DNA of 64,000 nt. Source: Aaosphaeria pasadenensis (lineage: Eukaryota; Ascomycota; Dothideomycetes; Pleosporales). Position 1 is the stretch's first letter. Every line of letters starts with the position of its first letter. Below, piece after piece: positions 44,665 through 56,179 of the stretch. The notes under the pieces are model-generated. The model was not told the DNA's origin. It made no database searches and saw nothing but the letters and a program-made list of their open reading frames with translations. The stretch covers positions 496,001-560,000 of the forward strand of contig JAKLMB010000005.1 in assembly GCA_022813625.1 (NCBI GenBank). Reading direction: 5' to 3'. A program made the translations under genes and the position numbers.

Positions 44665-45165
44665 ATGCGCTTCATCGCCGCCTCGCTCATCGCCTTCGCT
44701 ACAGCTGTGACGGCTGTTGGTAATGCCGTTGTTAGCAATGGCTCTGACGAGCCATTCTATGTCTGGTCTGTCGGCAGTACCGTTGGTGAACGGCGTGAAG
44801 TATTGCCAGGTTAGCAAGAGTCATGACAATATTTCAAGACCTGTGCTAATCATCACCTAGGCAGCGCAATCGTAGAAGCTTTTCGCCACGATGCTCAGAC
44901 CGGAGGCATCGCATTGAAGATTACCAAGACGAAAGATGGTCTGTACACTGGAGCGCCAACCCAAATATTCTCTTACTCGCTCGATGGCGAACAAGTCTGG
45001 TTTGATTTGAGCACCGTGTTTGGTGACCCCTTCAAGGGCCACAAGATTACGGTCGAGAGTGCCAATGGGCCTAAGATAGAGTGGCCAACTGGTACTCATC
45101 CAGGAGGAAGCCAGGTCAAGGTTGCTCCGAGCAAGAACGATGTGTTCTTTACGCTTCACAAATAA
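44665..45165 (+). CDS. Small secreted BYS1-domain protein
   Basis: Two exons, 44665-44809 and 44861-45165, give 149 aa. The signal peptide is MRFIAASLIAFATAVTAVG. The mature part, VSNGSDEPFYVWSVGSTVGERREVLPGSAIVEAFRHDAQTGGIALKITK, matches the BYS1 family. That family is named after a yeast-phase-specific protein of Blastomyces and has a thaumatin-like beta-sandwich. It lacks the many cysteines of true thaumatins, as BYS1 members often do. Such proteins are abundant small secreted proteins of fungi and are effector candidates in plant-associated species, but their role is unproven. The GC-rich coding stretch after an AT-rich promoter supports expression from the first ATG. Confidence 0.85.
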
Positions 45166-47400
45166 GAGGAAGGACCTTAAAGATGGGCATACACGAGGGT
45201 ATCGGTATGTTTACCGCATTCGGTAGACTGTTCGGATGAGCAGAGACACTCCTTTAAGCTGAAAGTGGCTATCAAGGCCAGATGCCGATGCCTTGAAAGT
45301 TGTATTTCGACATTTTTACGAGATAGGAACGACGGTATAATAATGAGACAAGGGATTTGCAGATTTGACAGTTGTGATTATTTGACTTCCTAATTTTGAG
45401 ATTTAATGAATAAAGAAAAGCATGGGTCGCGAAGGGAATGCCCATTAACAAATCACAATGTCTGAGAACGAATGGTGAACGCCAGCGTGGGATGGCAATT
45501 GCTATCGTCAGAGGGGCCGAGCATGGCGATATCGAATCTCCTTCCTTATAGAGTAATCATCGAGAAGTCCCAGGGTGGTGGTACTCGTAAGGTGGATGGA
45601 GGATGTGAATGTTTTGGGTAGACCGAAGAGAATTGGTGGGTGATCGTCTCGGCAAGTGTGCACGTGCGCACATTCACACGCGACTCCCCCGGTAGTTTTG
45701 CACTCCACCTACACACTTCGCAGTATTCCGTACACCCACACAACTTGCTACCGTACTCGCATTCTTTTTCTTTTCTCGTTAGATAAAAGTCTATGTAGCT
45801 GGAAATGATCACCGAATATGAACATCCCTCCTTCCTACCCTGACCTGACCGCCCGCACTCGTGGTAGTACAGATTTACAATTTACGCAGGCTTCAACGGC
45901 GTTAGTATGACGGCGGGACGTTGGACGCCAACTCCTTCCATCCGTCCCGACAACAGCCCAACGAAGAACAACAGCAACGATGGGGACGACGGCGGCGGCG
46001 GTAGTGATAACAAAACATCGCCGAATAAATTCTACTCGTCAGGCTTCACTTTCGGGCTCCACCGCAATCCACTCACACAACTTGGACTCAAACCTTATCC
46101 CAACCATATCATGCATGCCGTCGCAACACATCAGGATCCAGGACAGAAGAAGTTCTTCCATCGCTGCGCCGCAATCTGGGTCCAACATTGATTCAGTAAT
46201 AGCACGTCCTCTCAGCTCTGATAGCCTAAGTTCACCCCGCCTGAGGCGAGTAATGGCGTGCAGGCTTTCTGTGGTAGCAGAGAGAACATCGAAGCGGGAG
46301 ACCCCGGGTCATCGGCAGAATACTCCAATAATGGCTTTGGAGGCATTTATGGTGATGCATGGCATATTCGATAGATCAATAGTGCCCACGTCCTTTGCTT
46401 CCCAGTTCGTTATTTGGTTGAGCTATCAAAGTTGCTGACGTCTCACGCCGTGCTCCGGCTGGGAATCGCCTGATCAGTCCAAGTACGTGGTATCCTGCAC
46501 ACTACACTGTAGCCTGTACCCTTAGCAGCAATTTGGTCCTTTGCCTACCGAGAGCCTGCAACCAGGTTCCCCGTTCGTGCTCCTAGACAGAGGTGCAGCC
46601 GGTGGTCGGCCGCCCGACCATCTAGATTGTCTTGCTTGAATTACTCTGCTGTATGCGCGATCGTGCCACTCGCTACTAATAATAACGACAAAAACAATAA
46701 ACGAACATCGCGTTAAGGCCTTAATATCATCATTATCGCGTCTTTAGCCGCCTTCTCATATGACATACGCGACGGCGAAGACCTATCTCAAAGTCGTACG
46801 GGAGGGATTGTCAACAGCTTGGTCGGTGCGAGGCGTCCCCCGCCCAAGCGAACGGCTATGCGCAATTTCTATTGGCATTCTGCTTTAGCAGCTCTCGCCC
46901 TGCATGCCACGGCTGGGTCCCCATTATCGATCCTTATCAGCCTGGCGACCTGGGACGCCCTGGTACCTTTCACATGGCCAGAAATTGTCGGGGCCAACGC
47001 CGCCTTTTGGGTAAAAGGCCCTCTGTCTCGCCAGCTAGAGCCCGCTATGGATGTGTAGCATACAAACTCCAACGCCTTACTTTGCTCTGATTGGCCCCAT
47101 TCGACCTCAGATTGCGGGCGAGCCGAAGCCACTGTATTGCGTTGCCATGCCGCTTGCCACCAAAACTGTCATCCCGAATGGCGGATGCGGTTCCTGTGCG
47201 ACAATGTATATGGGCCGATGAATCCAGCCGCGCTGACAGTTGGAAGTCTTGTCTTACATACCTCACATCGCACCCAGTTGGCTGCCTTCCATCATCGTCG
47301 CTCTCATCCCCCTTTTCAAAAGACGTGAAGAATGAGCTCTTGTGCGCATGTAAATTGCCATCCGATCGCCGACTGCCATCGTGACACGATATATACTTGA
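45166..47400. other. Intergenic region, no confidently supported gene
   Basis: 2.2 kb. Small frames at 45907-46191 (94 codons, with GlyAspAsn runs) and 46819-47058 (79 codons) cannot be supported. An AATAATAATAACGACAA-type AT-rich run lies near 46678-46700. Confidence 0.4.
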
Positions 47401-47433
47401 AACTCAATGAGACTCATGAGTCTCAATTGAGTT
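47401..47433. promoter_or_regulatory. 33-base palindrome just before the pseudokinase start
   Basis: The central 16 bases GAGACTCATGAGTCTC form a perfect palindrome. Outer arms AACTCAAT and ATTGAGTT are also complementary, with one extra A on the right. It ends ten bases before the ATG at 47444, so it is either in the 5' UTR or at the transcription start. Confidence 0.8.
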
Positions 47434-47443
47434 CAACGTCAAC

Positions 47444-49516
47444 ATGAGCGGGAGGACGCTGACGAACGTGGTGAACGAGCAAACAGTCGCACTCAACGCT
47501 TTAATCTACGGGTACGCCGGCCACTCGCTAGTTACCCCTCACGCCGCCATCCAGCAGATATGGTGGACGGAGGAACGAATCAATGAAAAGGTCACAGCGG
47601 AATTCGTTACGTCGAGACTACGGCCGAACGAGCGCCAATGGCTGGAGCGTTCGGTGGGGTTTGGGGACCTGACTGACGACACTTATATCGATTGGATAAT
47701 GGAAAGAGCAAGGAGATTGTTCTTGGTTTTGGCAGAAGTCGGAGAGTCGGACAAGATATTCACAGTCGTGGATCGATCGTGGGATGACGATGACCTCCCT
47801 TTACAGATGGACGACATTGAGAAGCTGGAACTTTCAAATCGGAGGAATGACCAAGTCAATAATCGATTTTATCACACGCAATTCACCTTCTTGCTTCGAG
47901 AGTTAGACGAGGGTGTTCATATCGACTATGCACCAAACGAGGTACTGCCTCTGGAATACGTCATGGCTCTACCGCCAGCAGTAACGCTACAGCATTGGTC
48001 GAGAGTTCATCGACCGAAGGAACCTGCAGTCGTATATGTCAGGAGAAAATTTGCCTTGGGCGATGTCAACTCGCCAGATGCATTTGAATCAGATTATATC
48101 ATGGACGTCGAAAGCTCCCGGATGGTAGAACACGAGCACATAGCCCCAGTCTGGGCTTCTTATACCCTCAAGGGTGCGGGATACACCTTGACCAACTTCG
48201 TTGGACAACATACCCTAAAATCCTTCATCGATCATCGCAACCCAGCGCAGTATCAGAAGCTTCCAAAGCCCGAGAGGAGGCACCTGATTCTTGGATGGCT
48301 TCATTGTCTAGCTGATGCCATAGCCACACTCCATCAGATGGGCTTTTGCCATTCATCGATACGGCCTTCGAATATTCTAATAGACGAGCACAACAATATC
48401 GCATTTAGTGACATCGGCAGCCTGGAGACGTTCCAAAAGGATAAGAAGCCCGACCCAATGGAAGTGTATGTGTATGGTGCGCCTGAGGCAAATACTTCAA
48501 CAAGACCCCTCGACGGTGAAGCATCGGCGCCTTCACCCACGATCGGAAACGTGCGCAAGCCGTCGGTAGCGAGCAAAAGCTCGGGAGGGTCGTCGAACAG
48601 TTCTGGCTCAGGCCGCCAGAAACTTACCAAAGTACCAACAAACGAATTTTCAAATTTCAATTTCGGCTTCAAGAAGACGAAACTGGCGCCAAAACCACGA
48701 TCACGGATGCATGACACCGAGAAGGCCGATGTTTTCTCGCTTGGTTGCATATTCCTTGAGTTGATAACATTTATGTTGAAGAAGAAGGCACACGACTTTA
48801 TCAAGCATCGATCGTCGAAACAAAAGGTGAACATGGGAGGCAAGAATTCGCGTACCGACTCTTCGTATCATGCCAACTTAGAGCGTGTAGAGTCATGGAT
48901 GAAGGTAATCGAAGATGCTGCAGCCGGACAAACCGATGATTCGTTTGCAGCAATACCGCACATCCTGAATCTGGTCCGAGGCATGCTTAGTCGAGCACCG
49001 GGTGTGAGGCCGAGTGCCCGAGACGTACGCGATCGCCTGCTTGACATTTTGCTGAACTATACATCCATGCCAAGTGTGCACTGCGGTTCGCACAAGCATG
49101 ATATCGGGGTAGCGACCTCGTCTAATTCGGATTCTGATAGGACATCTTCCATGTCATCGTTTCGCTCCTCTTCGCTCTCGCTCTCGACCATGAGTTCAGA
49201 CACAGATACAATACGTTCTGGACCTTCGACTATGCGTGGTGTTTCGTCCATTCTAAACTCGTACGCGGATCGGTCGACCTTGGACGATATTTCGGAGTTC
49301 GATGATGCAGAGTCAGTACGGACAATTGGTAAAGCTCACAACGCGCCGATGAGGATCGAAGTAGATCCGTACAGAGGTAGATATCCTGCGCCAGATACTC
49401 CAACTTCGCCCATGACACCATCATCTCCACAGTCGCCCCGAGATCACAGCCCGTCCAGTGCGACAGCAACGTTCAAGGTCAAGCCATGGAACAAGCCGTT
49501 TCTGATGCTGCCATGA
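47444..49516 (+). CDS. Protein kinase-like protein lacking the catalytic Asp (pseudokinase)
   Basis: A single exon of 690 aa. Residues about 195-330 and 430-540 form a split protein-kinase fold. VVYVRRKFAL resembles the VAIK strand. The catalytic loop is HSSIRPSN (303-310) where active kinases have HRDxKxxN, so the base Asp is replaced by Ser305 while Asn310 is kept. DFG is DIG (323-325). The activation segment ends in GAPEA, and TEKADVFSLGCIFLEL is the alpha-F helix. An insert of about 80 residues, Ser/Gly-rich then basic, sits between APE and helix F. The C-terminal 140 residues are Ser/Thr/Pro-rich with an SPMTPSSPQSP segment that could be phosphorylated. An N-terminal helical region of 190 residues precedes the kinase fold. 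Probably a signalling scaffold. Related proteins occur in filamentous fungi, but I know of no assigned role. Confidence 0.85.
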   Translation: MSGRTLTNVVNEQTVALNALIYGYAGHSLVTPHAAIQQIWWTEERINEKVTAEFVTSRLRPNERQWLERSVGFGDLTDDTYIDWIMERARRLFLVLAEVGESDKIFTVVDRSWDDDDLPLQMDDIEKLELSNRRNDQVNNRFYHTQFTFLLRELDEGVHIDYAPNEVLPLEYVMALPPAVTLQHWSRVHRPKEPAVVYVRRKFALGDVNSPDAFESDYIMDVESSRMVEHEHIAPVWASYTLKGAGYTLTNFVGQHTLKSFIDHRNPAQYQKLPKPERRHLILGWLHCLADAIATLHQMGFCHSSIRPSNILIDEHNNIAFSDIGSLETFQKDKKPDPMEVYVYGAPEANTSTRPLDGEASAPSPTIGNVRKPSVASKSSGGSSNSSGSGRQKLTKVPTNEFSNFNFGFKKTKLAPKPRSRMHDTEKADVFSLGCIFLELITFMLKKKAHDFIKHRSSKQKVNMGGKNSRTDSSYHANLERVESWMKVIEDAAAGQTDDSFAAIPHILNLVRGMLSRAPGVRPSARDVRDRLLDILLNYTSMPSVHCGSHKHDIGVATSSNSDSDRTSSMSSFRSSSLSLSTMSSDTDTIRSGPSTMRGVSSILNSYADRSTLDDISEFDDAESVRTIGKAHNAPMRIEVDPYRGRYPAPDTPTSPMTPSSPQSPRDHSPSSATATFKVKPWNKPFLMLP

Positions 49517-51467
49517 GTATGAATACTAGAAAGAAAGGAGGGATCGATTAGTTTATTGAGCGTATGGAATGGTTGGGTTCCACAACACTCCATCCCTACT
49601 TGTGGTATTGCGCCCGACCCATTAGATGAAATTTCTTTCTCCATTTCTGGGGATAGTAAGCCTTCCTGAAGCGCCTCTGGGAGCATTTTCTTTGGTGCAA
49701 AGGGGTGTGGTTCATGCTTGACAAAGCAGTCAGATGTTGCATTCGAATAAGGAAGGTGTTCTCGGTTTTCTTGAATCCATGTTGGACGATGGACAATGCA
49801 GTCCTTGAGCCATCGCAGTATTGTTATGATCATTTGGAGTTGACATAGCTTGGAAGAGTGTGTACAAGCCGTCGACCTACAATAATTGCTTGGACGTGGA
49901 AATGATGAGATAAAAACATCGCAATGCAGATTACGGGAATATGCACCCAATGTACAAACAGATTGGGGCACTCCAATATGGGGCCTGGGGAAATGACGTA
50001 GATAATGGAGGCGACAAGGATGTCGTACAATACAACACGAGGCATATGAGGGGAGATCGGCATGAATGTTTAAGCTTAATTCCACATTGAGAAGGTGATA
50101 TATTCCTCCGTCCCCTCCATGTGCTTTTGCTTTATGATGACTTGCCAAATAACATCACGTGTACAGTCTCTTGCAAACGGAAATCGAGCGGGGAAAGACT
50201 GATTTTGTTCGTCCGTTCCCCGTTTCGTTTGTGCCCCAGATTTATTAAACCAATTGTTCCCAGAACTAACTCTGCGACGAACATGAAGGGAAACGGTTCT
50301 TCAGATAGAGCTTACTGGTTAATTAAGTTCCCATACAGCCTGGTTTACTGATCCCACCATAGAATATGTCCTGCTAACATGGACAAATGCCTCTATCTGC
50401 GTGACCTTGATAGTACCTGGTACCTGCCAGCGCATTTGACGTCACGGCATTGAAGTCCTGCTACACAGCGTCTCATCCGACCGTTGCATGCATACAATAT
50501 ACAGCACTTTGCCTGGACTACCTGCGCACTTTGGTTACTCTCCACCTCTCTCCTCTCACCGACCCGGATATGTTACTGCGAAGACGCACTTGTGTGCATT
50601 CGATCCTCATGGTTTTCGCCATGCATTGGCAAGGTCTCACCCAACCCACTTGGCCTTAACAGAGTTCATTTGTGTCGATCAACTACTGGTTTACATGCAT
50701 CTCTGTGTACTCAATGAACTACCACGCAACCAGTTCTACAAACCCAGGTACGCCGGGGTTTGGGTCGGCTGGTATTAGCACGAGGTGCTGTCATACACAG
50801 ATGGCTCACGCCATATAGCGATATTGCATAGTTCAGCGCCTGTCGAGCTACCCGGAAGAAATATTGCGGGGATGCGAATGACCTTGAAGATCCTCAACAG
50901 GCTAAGACCAGGTATCTAAGCAATTCTATGAGTTCCCCCTGGTTCATCGTTTCCTGAAAAGCCCGTTATTGTCATAGCTTCCCAGCTTCTCCCCCTGCAA
51001 TCCCATGCATCTCCAACGATTTTGCACTACCAAAGCTTCCCTGGTCTAAATCGCTCTTCACTGTAGATTTCGTTTGGGGGGAGACGGTCAGGTTCCGCAT
51101 GGGCCGTAGCCTGCTTCACTGCGAGTTCTGCCCTAGTGCATGATCGATAGTCATTCACTTGAGCTAACAACACCCGCCAAGCACGATCTTCCTTGCAAAA
51201 ACGTCCACACCGCAGCCTCACAAGCCCTGGTGATCGACAGGATGGCAGGCAGCCACCAGGCTTGATCCCGCCGCTAACCCTCACCGCCAAGGCAAACAGA
51301 AGGTAAATTCACTTCACGCTCTGCTTGTAGCGGTGGCCTAGGTCCGTGCCTTATATATAGATATCTTCGTGGCTCCCTCTTCCTGAAACCTTGGTATCCT
51401 TTCCTAACCGTTCGAAGAGAACTGAATTTGATACTTCATCTGTCAAGGTCATTGTGTCAAGTTCATC
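49517..51467. other. Intergenic region, no gene seen
   Basis: Nearly 2 kb between two plus-strand genes. Open frames on the minus strand (49444-50148) overlap the end of the pseudokinase gene antisense and look spurious. A TATATATAG at 51353-51361 could be the TATA element of the GH2 gene, about 110 bases before its start. Confidence 0.45.
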
Positions 51468-53787
51468 ATGCGTCTCTCTATAGGTATCATCTCTCTCTTC
51501 TGGGTTACTACCGTCCTGGCCTCGAGTAACAGCAGGTTCTTCAAGCGAGTCAACAACACTGGCTACGAGCTCAAGAAAGGCCCTCTCGATACACCATGGA
51601 CAGAAGAAGTCGGCACGGATCCTTGGCCCGAGTACCCACGCCCTCAACGCCAGCGCTCTGACTGGAAGAACTTGAATGGCGTCTGGCAGTATCGTAATGC
51701 CAGCGACGGCGAGATCGCCTCGCCTCCATTTGGCCAGGATCTCGGACAGTCCGTTCTTGTTCCTTTCTGCTTGGAGAGTGCACTTTCTGGTAGGTTAGCT
51801 TGTTTTTGTAAGTATCAATTCTGCGACTAACACATCGGCTTCTTTTAGGAATCATGGCGAAGTGGGCTATCTGGAGCTGGTACAGGACTACTTTCGAAGT
51901 TCCTTCCGACTGGAATCCGGATAACCGTGTGCTTCTCACCTTCGGTGCTGTCGACTATGAGGCTACCATTTTCGTCAATCAGAAGAATGTCACTTTCCAC
52001 CGTGGTGGCTACTTCGAGTTCACCGTGGATATCACCGACTATCTGTCTGTAAACGGAACGAATGAACTGTAAGCTTGAACTCAAATATCGAAGCTCATTG
52101 GTTGCTCACATTGTGCAGAGTCGTTCATGTGTACGACCCAACAGACAAGGACTTGATACAGATCCCAATTGGAAAGCAGACTCTAGAACCATCGCATATA
52201 TTCTATACACCCTGCAGTGGCATTTGGCAGACCGTTTGGCTCGAATCAGCTCCCATGAGCCATGTCACGCAGTTGGATATTAGTGCGGACATGGAGGGAA
52301 ACGGTAAGTTGCACTCGTTCGCGGAAATTGCAAATGCTAAATTTAAACAGTCAATGTTACGGTGCATGCATCAGGCAACCAGACAAGTGGACCAGTCGAC
52401 ATCACCATATACGAGCCTGGTTCAGATGAGATCATATCTGTGTTTTCTGGAGAGTCGAATAGCCCATTCCAGTTCAAGGTCGATTCCCCCAAGCTTTGGT
52501 CTCCCGATTCGCCAACACTTTACAATCTGACCGTCGAGCTCGATGGCGGTAAAGATGTAATCCACAGTTACACTGGCTTTAGAACCATCTCTAGAGGCGA
52601 GGTAGATGGAGTACAACGACCATTGCTGAATGGAGAGTTCGTCTTCCAATTTGGTACCCTCGATCAAGGATATTGGCCTGACGGTCTCCATACACCTCCG
52701 AGCAAAGAGGCAATGGTTTATGATATTCAGACATTGAAGAAGATTGGATACAATATGCTGCGCAAGCACGTAAGTTTAGGCGCAACTCGGCACGGACAAT
52801 ATGCTGACTCTTTCATAGATCAAAATTGAGAATTCCTTGTTCTATCGCGCTTGCGACGAGTTGGGTATTCTTTTGATCCAAGACATGCCATCACTGCGAC
52901 CTACGGTCCCCGCATCGACAGCACCATGCAGCGAGAATCTCCGCACCAAGAATGAAGAGGTACAGAAAGAATTCGAGCGACAACTAGACTTATTCATAGA
53001 ACAACACAAGAGCTATCCTAGCATTATTACATGGGTACGTCAATCCCGCATCCCAAACAATTTCTTTACTGATGTTTTAGATCATCTACAATGAGGGTTG
53101 GGGTCAAGAGAAGAAGCGCGAACTACCTGAACTCCGTCTTACAGACCACATTCGATCCCTCGACCCTACACGATTGATTAACGCGGCTTCTGGGTGGGAT
53201 GATCATGGTGCGGGTGATTTTCATGTGAGTGCGAACCTTTTTTTTAAGGATCAATCATAGCGTGGCTAATGGATTGTAGGATAATCATCACTACGCAAAC
53301 CCCCAATGCGGCACACCATTCTATTCCACCCCGAGCACACCCTACGACCCCAAGCGCATCGGAATACAAGGCGAGTTCGGAGGCATCGGCCACAACCTCA
53401 CCGCAGAGAAGTACGCCCCATACCGTATTCAAGCCTCTCAAGAATCTTTCGCTAACCTTATGAACCAGCCTCTGGAAAGTCGAAAAAGCCATCAACGAGA
53501 TCAACGGCACCTATGAAATCGACGCCACCCTCGAACACTGGAACTACCGCGCCCACATCCTCCTCAGCGAGCTCCGCGACCAGATCGAGAAGTTCGCCTG
53601 CTCGGCTGCAATCTGGACGCAGACAACGGACGTCGAGGGTGAGGTCAATGGCATGCTGTCGTACGACAGGCGTATCCTCCGACCAGACTTGGAGCAGTGG
53701 AAGGCCGATATTCAAGCGTTGTACGACGCGGCTTCCGCGCGCGGAGGTCGGAACTACACGATGGTGCAGGTTCAGACTGGGTTTTAG
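51468..53787 (+). CDS. Secreted GH2-family glycoside hydrolase
   Basis: Eight exons, about 51468-51789, 51849-52068, 52119-52303, 52351-52769, 52819-53034, 53081-53224, 53280-53410 and 53469-53787, encode 651 aa in frame. The signal peptide is MRLSIGIISLFWVTTVLA. The GH2 plan is seen. A sugar-binding jelly-roll domain contains IWSWYRTTFEVP and DYEATIFVNQKNVTFHRGGYFEF. An immunoglobulin-like domain follows, with SPKLWSPDSPTLYNLTVEL. Last comes the TIM barrel with IGYNMLRKHIKIENSLFYRACDELGILLIQDMP, acid/base Glu459 in IIYNEGWG and a candidate nucleophile Glu534 in GEFGG. GH2 includes beta-galactosidase, beta-mannosidase and beta-glucuronidase. The specificity cannot be read here. It is shorter than classical 1000-aa beta-galactosidases. 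All introns are 47-60 bases. Confidence 0.92.
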
Positions 53788-54433
53788 GAGGATAATTGGA
53801 CGTGAAGCGAGGAGTTTTCGCCGTGGATATATTTTATGCTCGAGATTTAAGGATCTCCTCCCTGGATGATGACATATCCCAGGTCGTGCTCGAGCCGTAC
53901 GTGCAAAGGTTCGAAGGAAGGGAGTCGCCCAAGTGGCACGTATCCTTTATGAAACCATTGCTACTCATATTCTCAAGCCCCCATTATCAATACACTTTCA
54001 TACATTTTCTGCACTGTTCAATAGTTGATGATTCGTGATATGTGATATTGCAGTGTATTTACATTGGTTATTTATATACAGGTGGCTGTGATCTAATCTA
54101 TGAGGAAATCGGTCGAGATGATGCTATACAAGAGGATAAGAAAGATAATGCGACAATATGGACATATACAGATAGGTGCGTATTTACAGTTGCACAGAAT
54201 TTTTGTGCGTGACAGGGCGTGATGAGGATGGAGTATTTACAAAGTTCGATGTGGGTCATGAGTCGGTAAACCAGAACATGAAAAAAGAGAAGGAGGGCAA
54301 GGGGTCAAAATATGTACCCAATGAAGATGTTCCCGGGATATAAACAAGGGTGGGAACGCCTTCTATCATTCAGAGAAGCAGAGAGGTAATGAAAGACGTG
54401 AGGTCCTTGAGGACTCGAGCTGGTAGGCTAGAC
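53788..54433. other. Convergent 3' region, no gene seen
   Basis: AT-rich stretch between the GH2 gene and the convergent Ser/Pro-rich protein gene, with no coding signal. Confidence 0.5.
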
Positions 54434-56179
54434 TTAGAAAGCCACACCGCTGTAGTTGATGGGCATGCGAGGGACTGGAGGCACAGCGGACTCATTCTTG
54501 GCCGGGGGGCTTCCACCGGATGTCTTGGTCCAGCCGGCACCGCTCATGCTCCAGTGCCTGACCTGCTTCTGCTGCTGGGGGAGAGACAGTGTGCGAGCGG
54601 GCTTGGAAGGTGGGGCAGCGTTGAGCACAACACGTTGCTGGCCGTTAGACTTGGTGCATGGGGTCGCGGTTGGTCTGCTCATGATGATGGCGCGGGTCTC
54701 TTCGAACTCGCGGATTGTGGGGGAGTCGTCGGAGAAGTCTGTGGGGCCGTAGGGATACGAGGTGAGGCTGGCCTTCTTCTGGACGACGTCGCCGAGGGAG
54801 ATGGGGAAGAAAGCATTGGCGGGTGAGGAGAAGGCCGGGGACTCGGAGCGCGAGGATGAGGGCGAGGAGGATCGTGCGGAGCTGAGAGATGGTACGGGAG
54901 ATAGAGAGGGGGACTCGGCGACGCGGAAGAATCGTTCAAATTCGGGTTCCTTGGACGAGGAGACGGCGGTGTTGTTGCTGCCTGGATGGGAAGTCGGTGC
55001 TCCGTACATGGTGATTGTTCGGAATTGGCGGGAGGGCTTGTCCTTCTCAGGAACGGCGGGCGCGTCGTTTGTGAAGGAGCTCTTTTGACGAAGGATCGAG
55101 CGGCCGGTTGTTTGGGTTCGGAGAGACTGCTGTGAAGTGCTGCGGGTTATAGGCTCACCGGTGGAGAGGTTAGTCCATCCAGCCAGGTGATTGACGGCTA
55201 ATGATATATCGCCAGACTCTTCGGAGATCATTTCAGGGGAAGAGATGGCGAAGGACACTTTCTTGGTTTGCTGGCGGTACGAGGATCGAGGGACCTCGGT
55301 GGCATAGAAGTTGATGATCTCGGGGACTTCTTCATTAGCAGAGGAGGCGACCGATTCTACTGGCGACGCGAGGGGAGATGAAGTGCATGCTGGCGAGGAA
55401 GGACCCATCCAGATTCCCAAACCCTCGAAGTAACTTGAGAAGTGAAGGTTGGGAAGGAAGGGCGCATTGTCAATTGGCTCCTTAGAAGGCTCACTCTTGT
55501 CAACCGGCTTGAACTGTGCGCGAGTGGACTCGATAGGGGGCGACATGAGTGAAAGAGCTTCTACGGAGGAGTTGGTGGAGCCGGACGAGAAGATGGATTC
55601 CTGTGGGGATCCAACGCTGCTGTGGAGACTCATCATGCTGGGAGAGTGCCTCACGTCTGGAGTGCTTGCTGCGGATAATGGAGGCGAGGAGCTAATTGGA
55701 GCCACCTTTTCTGTCCATTCAACCTCCCTGAATGTTGAAGTGTTGAACTCGCTAGGTGATGAGATCCTCTTGGCCCTTTCCTTCTCCTTCTCCTTGACCT
55801 CGGCCTTCTTTGTCCCAATCCATGTGTCATGCTGTTCAATGACGGGTGGTGCAGAACTCGAACTCCAAGTGGATTGAGTTTGTCGTGGCTGTGCTGGTGT
55901 GAGGATTGCAGCCAGGAGTTCTTGCTCTGCCTTCAGTTGCATTCGTCGTTCATATGCACTGAATCGTTTGTATGTCATTGGGGTTGCTGTCCGCGCCGGT
56001 TGGATGTTGACGAAGGGCTCATGCCTTTGCTGTGCTGGTTGATACTGTGCAGGTTGATGCTGTGTCTTAGTCTTCAAGTGCAAGTTCGCTGTGTCCGCTG
56101 CATCCGTATGGAGAGTAAGTGGAGCCGAGGGATTGGCCAATAGAAATGGCAGACAAGATTGGAGACCAGAACAAGACAT
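54434..56179 (-). CDS. Ser/Pro-rich fungal protein of unknown function
   Basis: A single exon of 581 aa from the ATG at 56179. There is a Gln-rich stretch (KTQHQPAQYQPAQQRHEP) at about 38-55. A helical KRFSAYERRMQLKAEQELLAAIL segment follows at 71-93, then a Lys/Glu-rich KKAEVKEKEKERAKRIS. The remainder is low-complexity Ser/Thr/Pro with many SP dipeptides, as in disordered phospho-targets. The C-terminus, MPINYSGVAF, is distinct. No enzymatic motif, signal peptide or transmembrane segment is seen. Open frame and codon use support a real gene. The role is unknown, and a regulatory or cytoskeletal scaffold is only a guess. Confidence 0.7.
   Translation of the reverse strand: MSCSGLQSCLPFLLANPSAPLTLHTDAADTANLHLKTKTQHQPAQYQPAQQRHEPFVNIQPARTATPMTYKRFSAYERRMQLKAEQELLAAILTPAQPRQTQSTWSSSSAPPVIEQHDTWIGTKKAEVKEKEKERAKRISSPSEFNTSTFREVEWTEKVAPISSSPPLSAASTPDVRHSPSMMSLHSSVGSPQESIFSSGSTNSSVEALSLMSPPIESTRAQFKPVDKSEPSKEPIDNAPFLPNLHFSSYFEGLGIWMGPSSPACTSSPLASPVESVASSANEEVPEIINFYATEVPRSSYRQQTKKVSFAISSPEMISEESGDISLAVNHLAGWTNLSTGEPITRSTSQQSLRTQTTGRSILRQKSSFTNDAPAVPEKDKPSRQFRTITMYGAPTSHPGSNNTAVSSSKEPEFERFFRVAESPSLSPVPSLSSARSSSPSSSRSESPAFSSPANAFFPISLGDVVQKKASLTSYPYGPTDFSDDSPTIREFEETRAIIMSRPTATPCTKSNGQQRVVLNAAPPSKPARTLSLPQQQKQVRHWSMSGAGWTKTSGGSPPAKNESAVPPVPRMPINYSGVAF

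Noticed and set aside
45907..46191. 94-codon open frame with Asp/Gly/Asn runs
   Set aside because: Low complexity and no known motif, and no splice partner found. Too weak to call a gene.
46819..47058. 79-codon frame with a signal-peptide-like N-terminus (MRNFYWHSALAALALHATAGS)
   Set aside because: The remainder has no conserved pattern, the ATG is internal to the frame and there is no supporting context.
49444..50148. 234-codon minus-strand frame
   Set aside because: It overlaps the pseudokinase 3' end antisense, starts without good context and has no protein-like pattern.
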